64,000 nt of DNA from JANPBY01 sp963805505 (GTDB taxonomy: Bacteria; Actinomycetota; Actinomycetes; DATJPE01): NCBI GenBank assembly GCA_963805505.1, contig CAWDUP010000007.1:744001-808000 (forward strand). The letters run 5' to 3'. Position numbers and translations under genes: made by a program. The notes under the pieces were generated by a model. It worked only from the letters and a program-made list of their open reading frames with translations, was not told the origin of the DNA and did not search any database. Below, piece after piece: positions 51,827-59,442 of this stretch. The number at the start of each line of letters is the position of its first letter. The stretch's first letter is position 1.

Positions 51827-53238
51827 GAGCCGAGCCTACGGACCGGTGGTGCCGGTAGGGCGCCGCGGGCCAGCTCATAGGAGCGGGCGATCGCCAGCAG
51901 ATCGGCGTCGTTGCCGTATGCCCCAACGAGTTGCAGTCCCACTGGCCGGCCCGAGTCGTCGAACCCGGCTGGGACCGAGACCGCGGGTTGACCGGTGAGG
52001 TTGAACGGAATCGTGAGCGGGGTCCACTCCGACCACCATTGCATGCCCGAGCCGTCTGGAACGTTGCGCCCCGCCTCGAAAGCGCAGACGGGAACCGTGG
52101 GCATCACCAGGGCATCGATCTCGTCGAAGACGGCACCTGCGGCTTGCCGAAGCGTGGTCCGGCGCTCCCGAGCGGCCCGGCGCTCGGCGGCCGACACCCG
52201 ACGACCCGCGAGCGCGCCCTCAACCAACTGCGGGTCCATGCCGCCCACGATTTCTGCCGACAGCTCGTCCACGAACGCTGCCAAGGCGCTGAACCACAAG
52301 GTCTGGAAAGCCTCGCCCACGCCATCGACCGGCAGCCGGACGTCTGACACCGCGCAACCGGCGTCTCGAAGAATGGCGACACTCTCGCTGAAGGCGACTG
52401 CCACCTGCGGATCGGTGATGGACGGGAGCGGATTCAGGACCCCGACCCGCACTCCTCGCAGACTTCGAGAGGGCTGGTCGATTGACACGGCCGGGTGGCG
52501 ATGGGCGGGGAAGGTCTGATCACGCGCGTCCGGAGCCTCGAGCACGTGCAGGGCCACGACGAGGTCTTCCACCGTCCGCGCGAGGGGGCCCACGTGCGAG
52601 ACATCGCCGAACAGGCTCGGAGGCCACACCGGAATCCGGCCATACGAGGCTTTCAGTCCGGCCACCCCGCAGAAGGCTGCCGGAATCCGGATCGAGCCGC
52701 CACCATCGGAGCCCATCGCGATCGGTCCAAGACCGGCAGCCACGCAGGCAGCTGCCCCACCGCTCGAGCCACCGGTGGTGAGCTCGAGATTCCACGGATT
52801 GCGACTAGGCGGTCCGGCAGGCCCATCGGTGACAGCCTTCCAGCCGAGCTCCGGCGTGGAGGTCTTCGCGAAGGTCACAGCACCGCCTTCGAGCAGGCGG
52901 GCGGTCGACGGAGCATCCACCAGCGCGGGAGCCGCAGGAGGAAGGCTGGCCGACCCTCGCCGCGTCGGCCAGTGCGCCGTCAAGATGACGTCCTTGATCG
53001 ACACCGGCACGCCGTCGAGCGGGCCTAACGGATCCCCGCGCAGGTACCGCGCCTCGGCTGCACGCGCTTGTTCCAGGGCAAGCTCCGGGTCGACCAGGAC
53101 GAGAGCGTTCAGCTGAGCGTTGAGCGACGGACATTCTGCGAGCAGCTGCTCGACGACCTCAACAGGGGACGCGGTACCTGCGCGATAGTGCTTCACCAGC
53201 TCCGTGGCTGGTGCCATCGCCAACGCGTCACTTGTCAC
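51823..53238 (-). CDS. Amidase (amidase signature family)
   Basis: A protein of about 471 residues. The Ser-cisSer-Lys triad is visible: Lys in PVSIKDV, the cis-Ser in GGSSGGAAA, and Ser in GSDGGGSIRIPAAFCGVAGLKASYGR. It hydrolyses amide bonds in unknown substrates. Start is uncertain: the GTG giving MTSDALAM is chosen, but the ORF continues six codons upstream. Its start is divergent from the cobalamin-riboswitch region. Confidence 0.9.
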   Translation of the reverse strand: MTSDALAMAPATELVKHYRAGTASPVEVVEQLLAECPSLNAQLNALVLVDPELALEQARAAEARYLRGDPLGPLDGVPVSIKDVILTAHWPTRRGSASLPPAAPALVDAPSTARLLEGGAVTFAKTSTPELGWKAVTDGPAGPPSRNPWNLELTTGGSSGGAAACVAAGLGPIAMGSDGGGSIRIPAAFCGVAGLKASYGRIPVWPPSLFGDVSHVGPLARTVEDLVVALHVLEAPDARDQTFPAHRHPAVSIDQPSRSLRGVRVGVLNPLPSITDPQVAVAFSESVAILRDAGCAVSDVRLPVDGVGEAFQTLWFSALAAFVDELSAEIVGGMDPQLVEGALAGRRVSAAERRAARERRTTLRQAAGAVFDEIDALVMPTVPVCAFEAGRNVPDGSGMQWWSEWTPLTIPFNLTGQPAVSVPAGFDDSGRPVGLQLVGAYGNDADLLAIARSYELARGALPAPPVRRLGS

Positions 53239-53620
53239 GCCACGGTCTCCCACCACATGTGGCTCAACCTAGCCGTGGGTGAGTTTCGGCCTCCCGAGGC
53301 GTTCTTTGACACACCTGCTCCACAGGTGAGACGGTCAGCCCACAACTGAACACGTGCACGCTCAGGGGAAGTCCGGTCGAATTCCGGCGCTGACCCGCAA
53401 CCGTAGGTCGTCGCCCTCTGGGCGTCGACGAGCCGGGATACCTGAGCAGGCGCGAGCGGCTCCCTCATCCGTCGAGGTCTACGGGGCGGAGCCCGGGTCA
53501 CCCAGACCCGAGTCCGCGCCCTTGTCCACCGTCCGGCCCTTGGTCGGCGAGGCCAGGGGCGCTGTCACGAGTGGGGGTCCCCGGGGCGAGGCCTTGGACC
53601 GCTCTTGAAAGGCACACCCT
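53239..53620 (+). other. Leader region of the corrinoid cluster
   Basis: These 382 bp separate the divergent amidase from the corrinoid cluster. They contain the cobalamin riboswitch and then a 170-bp expression platform with at least one hairpin (CGGGTC/GACCCG around 53495-53512) ahead of an AAAGG ribosome-binding site and the GTG start at 53621. A promoter should lie near 53250-53310 but I could not identify one confidently. Confidence 0.6.
53321..53450 (+). ncRNA. Cobalamin riboswitch
   Basis: The core blocks appear in order: GGGGAAGTCCGGTCGAATTCCGG (15- to 20-base pieces of the GGGAA..GGTGNAA..CC box), CTGACCCGCAACCGTA (B12 box-like, RCCCGCAACCGTA), and GAGCCGGGATACCTG at the 3' end, with flanking CACAGGTG and CCTGAGCAGG pairing as P1. 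These are the conserved features of AdoCbl riboswitches. It should lower expression of the transporter cluster when cobalamin is plentiful. Exact boundaries are estimated. Confidence 0.95.
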
Positions 53621-54943
53621 GTGTCTGAGCTCAACCAGCGCATTTCCCGTTCCGCGGCCCACAGCCGACGCCCAAGCCGTACGGCGGCTCTGCTGGCTGC
53701 CCTCGCGGCAGCCCTGACCGTCTTGCCACTGTTCGCCGCCAGCGCGGCGGCGGCACCGAAAGCTGATCCTGTTCTCGTGGGCCTGTACGGCTCTGCCGAC
53801 CCGACCTACGACGGAGTGTTCCGGCAGTCGCTGGGCATTCTCGGCATTCTGGCCGCGGGAGGTAGTCCAGCCGACGAAGCGGTCCAGTGGCTGCTCGACC
53901 AGCAGTGCGCCGATGGCGGCTTCATGTCTTTCAACCCAGCCCCCAGCGCCGCGTGCCTGGCGGCGGATCCGGCGAACTTCACCGGCGAGGACACCAACAG
54001 CTCGGCGCTGGCGGCCGAGGCGCTGGCCGGTCTCGGCCGTACCACCCAGGCAGACGCGGCGCTCGCGTTCCTCGCCGATGCCCGCAACAAGGATGGCGGC
54101 TGGCCCTACATCCCTGGCGGGGACTCCGACCCCAACTCGACAGGTCTCGTGCTGATGGCTCGCAGCAGCCACGGAACTGCCGTCGACCAAGCTGCGGTGG
54201 ACTACGTCGCGCACCTGCAAGTCGGCTGCGGCCAGCCCGCCAGCGATCGGGGCGGTATTGCCTCACCGTTCTCCGGTGGGGCGCCCGACCTGCTGGCCAC
54301 CGTCCAGGTCGTCCCGGGTACGGCCGGCCTCGGTCTGCTCAGTGGGCCGGCTTCTGACCAACCGTGGACCGACGGTGTCCCGGACTTCCCCTGCCCGGTC
54401 GACAACTCGACGGCGGACACCGTCGCCGGTTGGGGCTCTGCGTGGATCGATGGCCAAGTCACAGCGGGCTCTGTGACCGGCGGCAACCTGGGCTGGGCCG
54501 TGCTGAGCCTTGCCTCGACGCGGACAGGCCACGACGCAGCGGAGTCGCTGTATGCCGCGATGGTCAGCGATGTTGGTCCGGCACCCGCGAAGCAGAAGAC
54601 GTCCAAGAAATCCTCAGCCATGGCCCCGCTGGCCGCACAGAGCCCGGAGAGCCCAGCCGCCCTCGGTCTCACAGCTGTTGCCGGAGCGACCCTGGGCGAG
54701 AACGTGGCCGAGTTCTCAGGACGCATCGCGGCCACCATGACCGCACCGCTCGCCGAGCCGTCACCCCGACCAACTCCCACGCCGTCCAGGACGTCAGGAG
54801 GCGAGTCCGATGATCCCGGCCTACCGAACACCGGGGCCGCCGATCCGTCGCTCATCCTCGGCGGAGTGGCGCTGATCGCGGCTGGATCGGCGCTCATCTG
54901 GGTCAGCCGTCGGCGTCGACGCGCGGATGCGTCCGAGACATGA
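53621..54943 (+). CDS. Secreted LPxTG-anchored alpha/alpha-barrel protein (transcobalamin-alpha-like)
   Basis: A 440-residue protein starting at a GTG with AAAGG upstream. A signal peptide (about residues 1-45) is followed by a terpenoid-cyclase/prenyltransferase-like alpha/alpha fold with repeats such as QWLLDQQCADGGFMSF and LADARNKDGGWPYIP, as in the alpha barrel of intrinsic factor and transcobalamin. The C-terminus has LPNTGA at residue 401, a membrane segment and RRRRR: a sortase-type cell-wall anchor. Genomic context (cobalamin riboswitch, ECF genes) supports corrinoid binding, but that has not been shown. Confidence 0.75.
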   Translation: MSELNQRISRSAAHSRRPSRTAALLAALAAALTVLPLFAASAAAAPKADPVLVGLYGSADPTYDGVFRQSLGILGILAAGGSPADEAVQWLLDQQCADGGFMSFNPAPSAACLAADPANFTGEDTNSSALAAEALAGLGRTTQADAALAFLADARNKDGGWPYIPGGDSDPNSTGLVLMARSSHGTAVDQAAVDYVAHLQVGCGQPASDRGGIASPFSGGAPDLLATVQVVPGTAGLGLLSGPASDQPWTDGVPDFPCPVDNSTADTVAGWGSAWIDGQVTAGSVTGGNLGWAVLSLASTRTGHDAAESLYAAMVSDVGPAPAKQKTSKKSSAMAPLAAQSPESPAALGLTAVAGATLGENVAEFSGRIAATMTAPLAEPSPRPTPTPSRTSGGESDDPGLPNTGAADPSLILGGVALIAAGSALIWVSRRRRRADASET

Positions 54944-55860
54944 ATCCTCGGGCGGCCGTCGCCGCGATCCTTGCTTCCCTGGTCGTCGTAGCCGGCATCG
55001 TGATGGCCGCGGCACCTGCGGAGGCGGCATCCGGATATCGCTACTGGAGCTATTGGTATGCAAACCCGGGCGAATCGGCTTGGACCTACGGGCCCGTCGG
55101 ACCGGTCGGTCACCCCGTGGATGACGGAAGCGTCGAAGGATGGCGCTTCGTCGTTGCCGCTCCGAATCCCCAGGCTCCCCAGCCGAGGGTGACGGCCGCG
55201 AAGGCGTTCAAGACCATCTGCGGGGGGACGGCACGCCCACCGGGCAAGGATCGCGTCGCGGTCGTCGTCGACTTCGGCACAGCGTCGGACTCCCCGCCAG
55301 GAGAATCCCCACCGGCGGGTGTGCGAGGCACCTGCGCGGTGGTGCCAGACGGCAGCAGGGGCCTGGCAGCCCTGAGCATCGCGGGCTACCAGCCCCGCAT
55401 GGGGGGCGGCCTGGTGTGCGGGTTGTCCGGCTATCCCGCACACGAGTGCGGTGTCGTCGTCAAGGCATCCAGCCCGACTCCGAAGCCGTCACCAACGAAG
55501 TCCGCGCCAACGAAGCCAACGCCAACAAAGTCCGCGCCAACGAAGCCAACGCCAACAAAGTCCGCGAGCCCGGAGTCTTCCTCGAGCAAGAAAACCTCGG
55601 CGGCCTCGCCGGCCGAGAGCACGCCTGCAACAGACTCGGAGCAACGACCCTCCGGGGCGGCCAGCGATGTCCCAGCGACGACCGCCGACGGCCCGGATTC
55701 CAGCGGTCCGGCGCTGGCCGTCGGAGCTGCCCCACCACCTGCTGGTGGGTCGCCCTCTGGGACGCCGCTCGGTGTGGTCCTGGGAGGCGTTCTGGTGCTC
55801 TTCGTCGGCGGAGCCGCCCTGTGGCGCGCGCGCCTGGGCTCCCCGAGGGACGCCTCGTGA
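54940..55860 (+). CDS. Secreted SCO2322-like protein with a DUF4430-like (transcobalamin-beta-like) domain
   Basis: A 306-residue protein with a signal peptide (about residues 1-30), a ~150-residue secreted domain, a Pro/Thr/Lys-rich linker with tandem repeats (about residues 184-220) and a C-terminal membrane segment. The domain begins GYRYWSYWYANPGESAWTYG and has DDGSVEGWRFV, the pattern of DUF4430/transcobalamin beta domains (YWSY...DG.V.W.F). Streptomyces SCO2322 family proteins occur in this context to my recollection. It overlaps the upstream gene (ATGA) and ecfT (GTGA). Confidence 0.75.
   Translation: MNPRAAVAAILASLVVVAGIVMAAAPAEAASGYRYWSYWYANPGESAWTYGPVGPVGHPVDDGSVEGWRFVVAAPNPQAPQPRVTAAKAFKTICGGTARPPGKDRVAVVVDFGTASDSPPGESPPAGVRGTCAVVPDGSRGLAALSIAGYQPRMGGGLVCGLSGYPAHECGVVVKASSPTPKPSPTKSAPTKPTPTKSAPTKPTPTKSASPESSSSKKTSAASPAESTPATDSEQRPSGAASDVPATTADGPDSSGPALAVGAAPPPAGGSPSGTPLGVVLGGVLVLFVGGAALWRARLGSPRDAS
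55480..55570 (+). repeat. Tandem repeat encoding PTKSAPTKPT linker
   Basis: A 30-bp unit encoding PTKSAPTKPT recurs about 2.5 times in succession in the SCO2322-like gene, making a flexible cell-wall-spanning linker. Limits are approximate. Confidence 0.8.
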
Positions 55861-56999
55861 CCACACCTGCGCGCCCTCGACCTTTGCATCCTGGGGCCTG
55901 GTGGCTGTGGGCACTCGGCCTGGCCGCTGCCGCCAGCACCACCAACAACCTCGTCCTGCTCGCGCTGCTGGTGGTCGTGGCGGCGTACGTGGTGGCGGCC
56001 CGGCGTACCAGCGCTCCGTGGGCCCGCGCCTTCCGAGCGGCGTTGGTGCTGGGCGGGGTCGTGATCGCCATCCGCATGGTCTTCGAGGTGGTTTTCGGCA
56101 CCGACGCGGGCCGGACGGTGCTGGTCGATCTGCCCCAGATCCCGCTCCCGGGGTGGGCCGCCGGGGTCGATCTGGGCGGGCCGGTGTCCTTGGAAGGACT
56201 GGCTGCAGCCTTCCGCGACGGGTGCCAGATCGCGGCAATGATCGCCTGCGTCGGCGCAGCCAACGCGTTGGCCAACCCGAGCCGCCTGCTGAAGGCTGTG
56301 CCTGGCGCGCTCTATGAGGTCGGCGTCTCCGTGGTCGTAGCGCTGACCCTGGCACCGCAGGCCGTGGAGGATGTGCAGCGACTCAGGCAGGCACGACGCC
56401 TTCGTGGTCGCCCCGACAAAGGACTGACAGCACTCGGGTCGGTCGCACTACCCGCTCTCGAAGGTGCGCTGCAGCGCTCCCTGCGGCTTGCGGCGTCGAT
56501 GGACGCACGCGGGTACGGCCGACGGGCCGAGGTATCGCCCCGTTCGAGGCGGGTCACCGCCACCCTCGTCCTCGGAGGGCTCATGGGGGTGGTCATCGGG
56601 CTGTACGGGCTGCTGGATGCGGCCAGCCCGACCAGCCTGGGCCTGGCCGTGGTGCTCGCCGGGGGGGTCCTGGCCGCAGTCGGCTTCGGGCTGGCCAGTC
56701 GTCGCAGCATCCGCACGCGCTACCGCCCAGACCCATGGCTCGGTCCGGAGTGGCTCACGCTCGCATCGGGCGCCGTACCCGCCCTCGTGCTCGTCCTGTC
56801 CCGCGCCGCGGATGAGCCGGGCCTGCTCATCCCCGCCGGCCCGCTGTCCTGGCCGGTGGTGCCCGTGCTCCCAGCTCTCGCGATCCTGGTCGCGGTGCTG
56901 CCCGCCTGGGCCACCCCGCCTCAAGAAGCGCAGCCGGCCACCGGCACGGCCACTCCAGGGCGTTCAGACCACGACCTCGAACGGGAACTGGCCGCATGA
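55857..56999 (+). CDS. ecfT: ECF transporter transmembrane (T) component
   Basis: A 380-residue membrane protein starting at a GTG that overlaps the upstream stop (GTGA). About eight hydrophobic segments are interrupted by the EcfT cytoplasmic coupling motifs: RQARRLRGRP and ASMDARGYGRRAE (Ala-Arg-Gly type), where the T component contacts the ATPases. It is longer than the average EcfT (about 260). Its C-terminal third adds additional helices of unknown role. Confidence 0.9.
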   Translation: MTTPARPRPLHPGAWWLWALGLAAAASTTNNLVLLALLVVVAAYVVAARRTSAPWARAFRAALVLGGVVIAIRMVFEVVFGTDAGRTVLVDLPQIPLPGWAAGVDLGGPVSLEGLAAAFRDGCQIAAMIACVGAANALANPSRLLKAVPGALYEVGVSVVVALTLAPQAVEDVQRLRQARRLRGRPDKGLTALGSVALPALEGALQRSLRLAASMDARGYGRRAEVSPRSRRVTATLVLGGLMGVVIGLYGLLDAASPTSLGLAVVLAGGVLAAVGFGLASRRSIRTRYRPDPWLGPEWLTLASGAVPALVLVLSRAADEPGLLIPAGPLSWPVVPVLPALAILVAVLPAWATPPQEAQPATGTATPGRSDHDLERELAA

Positions 57000-58615
57000 T
57001 CGTCTTCGAGTCGGTCAGCGTCACCTACCCCGACGCCACGGATCCGGTGCTGCGCAACGTCGACCTACACGTGCCCGAAGGCGAGCTCTGCCTCGTGGTG
57101 GGGCGAACAGGTGCGGGCAAGTCGACGCTGCTGGGTGCTGTGAACGGGCACGTCCCCCACTTCACGGGAGGCACCCTGTCCGGGCGGGTCACCGTCGACG
57201 GCCGCGACACCCGGATCCATCGACCACGAGACCTCGCCGACGTCGTGGGTGTGGTGGGACAGGATCCGCTAGCGGGGTTCGTCACCGATGTGGTGGAGGA
57301 CGAGCTGGCCTACGGCATGGAGTCGTTGGGGATCCCCACCAACGTCATGCGCAAGCGCGTTGAGGAGACCCTGGACCTCCTCGGGCTGGCGCGGCTGCGC
57401 CAGCGCCCGCTGCGAACGTTGTCCGGAGGTGAGCGTCAGCGCGTCGCCATCGGGTCGGTCCTGACCAGCCAGCCGCGCATCCTGGTGCTCGACGAACCCA
57501 CATCGGCCTTGGACCCGGGAGCTGCCGAGGACGTGCTTGCTGCCCTCCAGCGACTGGTGCACGATCTCGGGCTCACCGTCCTGGTCGCGGAGCACCGCCT
57601 GGAGCGGGTGGTGCAATATGCCGACCGGGTGGTGCGCCTGACCGGTGACGGTGGGGTGGTCAGCGGAGACCCCGCGACGATCCTCGCGGCATCTCCTGTG
57701 GTGCCACCGGTTGTCGAGCTCGGCCGGCTGGCGGGGTGGAGCCCGCTCCCGCTGTCGGTACGAGATGCTCGGCGACAAGCCGGGCCCCTACGAGAGCGGC
57801 TCGGACTTCTGGCGCCGGGGACCGCCCCGCTGGCCCTCGCCGCTTCGACCCGCGAGATGCGCGCCGCGGTGCGGGGCGTGACGGTCATGCACGGGTCGAC
57901 CACCGCGTTGCTCGACGTCGACCTCACGCTGGCTGCCGGCGAGATCGTGGCCGTGATGGGCCGCAACGGCGCCGGGAAATCCACGCTGCTCAACACCTTG
58001 GTGGGTCTGCGAAGACCCAACCGCGGAAGCGTGCAGGTTGGCGATGACAACCCCGCAGACGTCAGCCCAAAGCAGCTGCTGAAGCGGGCCGGTCTGGTGC
58101 CGCAAGAGGCGGCCGACTTGCTGTTCGCCGAGACCGTGGCGGGCGAGTGCGCTGCGGCAGATCACGACTCCGGCTCGATCCCTGGCACGACGGCCGCACT
58201 GTTCGAGTCCTTCGCTCCCGGCATCGACCCGGCTACTCACCCCCGCGATCTTTCTGAGGGACAGCGCCTGGGGTTGGTGCTCGCGGTCGTTCTCGCAGCC
58301 GACCCCGCGGTACTGCTCCTGGATGAACCGACTCGAGGCCTCGACTACCCAACCAAGCGACGACTGGTCGCGGTCCTGCGCGCGCGGGCAGCGACCGGTA
58401 CCGCTGTGGTCGTGGCCACCCACGATGTCGAGCTCGTGGCCGAGGCGGCCGACCGGGTCGTCGTGCTCGCTGACGGGGAGGTGGTTGCTGACGGCGCCAC
58501 GGCCGACATCGTGGTCTCCTCCCCCGCCTTTTCGCCGCAGGTAGCCAAGATCCTCGCTCCGCAGGCGTGGCTCACCGTTGCCGACGTCGCTTCCGCCCTC
58601 CCGGAGGCGGGATGA
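56996..58615 (+). CDS. ecfA: Fused double ECF ATP-binding protein (A and A' in one chain)
   Basis: A 539-residue fusion of two ABC ATPases. The first has Walker A GRTGAGKSTLL, LSGGERQRVAIG and LVLDEPTSALDP; the second has GRNGAGKSTLL, a LSEGQRLGLVLAV signature and LLLDEPTRGLDY. This gives the complete motor of the ECF transporter in one chain. Overlaps with ecfT and the S component (ATGA) indicate one coupled operon. Confidence 0.96.
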   Translation: MIVFESVSVTYPDATDPVLRNVDLHVPEGELCLVVGRTGAGKSTLLGAVNGHVPHFTGGTLSGRVTVDGRDTRIHRPRDLADVVGVVGQDPLAGFVTDVVEDELAYGMESLGIPTNVMRKRVEETLDLLGLARLRQRPLRTLSGGERQRVAIGSVLTSQPRILVLDEPTSALDPGAAEDVLAALQRLVHDLGLTVLVAEHRLERVVQYADRVVRLTGDGGVVSGDPATILAASPVVPPVVELGRLAGWSPLPLSVRDARRQAGPLRERLGLLAPGTAPLALAASTREMRAAVRGVTVMHGSTTALLDVDLTLAAGEIVAVMGRNGAGKSTLLNTLVGLRRPNRGSVQVGDDNPADVSPKQLLKRAGLVPQEAADLLFAETVAGECAAADHDSGSIPGTTAALFESFAPGIDPATHPRDLSEGQRLGLVLAVVLAADPAVLLLDEPTRGLDYPTKRRLVAVLRARAATGTAVVVATHDVELVAEAADRVVVLADGEVVADGATADIVVSSPAFSPQVAKILAPQAWLTVADVASALPEAG

Positions 58616-59442
58616 CCCTCCAGTCCGGCCGGGCCCTTCGCCTGCGTCCCCGTTCCGCGACCGCGTTGGCGCTGGTGTCGACGGTCGGCGTCATCGCCTT
58701 TGGCTGGCCGTTGTTGGCCGACCCGGGCTCCGACCTGGCCCATGCGGGGGATGCTCCTCTCGTCTTCGCGCTCATCCTTCCGCTGCTGCTCGGCGTCCTG
58801 GTGGCCGAGATCTCCGAGGGCGGGCTGGACGCCAAGGCCGTCGCCTTGCTCGGCGTTCTGGCCGCCGTCGGCGCGGCTCTTCGACCGCTCGGCGGTGGCA
58901 TCACAGGATTCTCTCCGGTCTTCCTGCTCATCATCCTCGGCGGGCGGGTCCTCGGGCGCGGCTTCGGTTTCCTGCTCGGCGCGGTCACGATGTTTGCCTC
59001 CGGCCTGCTCACCGGGGGGGTCGGACCGTGGTTGCCGTTCCAGATGCTCGGTGCGGCATGGGTCGGTTTCGGCGCGGGCTGCCTGCCGCCAGCGCGCGGA
59101 CGCAGGGAGCTTCTGCTCGTCGCGACGTACGGCGCCGTCGCAGGAATCGCGTACGGCTTCCTGCTGAACTTGTGGTTCTGGCCATTCACGGGCGGCTTGG
59201 CGTCCGGCCTCGCGTTCGTGCCCGGCGATCCGCTGACCGAGAACTTGGCGCGTTTCCTTGCCTTCTGCCTGGCCACGTCACTGGGCTTCGACCTGCTCCG
59301 AGCACTGGGTACCTTCATCCTGGTGATCGCCCTCGGTGGCCCGCTGTTGCGCACCTTGCGCCGCGCGGCGCGGCGGGCCGCCTTCGAGGCACCCATCGCT
59401 TTCGAGCCGCCCCGCGACGCCCGGGAACCGGTGGCAGGCTGA
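58612..59442 (+). CDS. ECF transporter substrate-binding (S) component, probably for a corrinoid
   Basis: A 276-residue membrane protein with six to seven hydrophobic segments (TALALVSTVGVIAFGWPLL, FGFLLGAVTMFASGLLTGGVGPWLPFQMLGAAWVGFGAG). GVGPWLPFQM and the GFLLNLWFWPF segment resemble S components such as the B12-specific CbrT, and the riboswitch makes a corrinoid substrate likely. The precise ligand (cobalamin, cobinamide or other) is not determinable. The chosen ATG overlaps the ATPase stop (ATGA); the cobU-fusion ATG overlaps its stop (TGATG). Confidence 0.9.
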   Translation: MTLQSGRALRLRPRSATALALVSTVGVIAFGWPLLADPGSDLAHAGDAPLVFALILPLLLGVLVAEISEGGLDAKAVALLGVLAAVGAALRPLGGGITGFSPVFLLIILGGRVLGRGFGFLLGAVTMFASGLLTGGVGPWLPFQMLGAAWVGFGAGCLPPARGRRELLLVATYGAVAGIAYGFLLNLWFWPFTGGLASGLAFVPGDPLTENLARFLAFCLATSLGFDLLRALGTFILVIALGGPLLRTLRRAARRAAFEAPIAFEPPRDAREPVAG

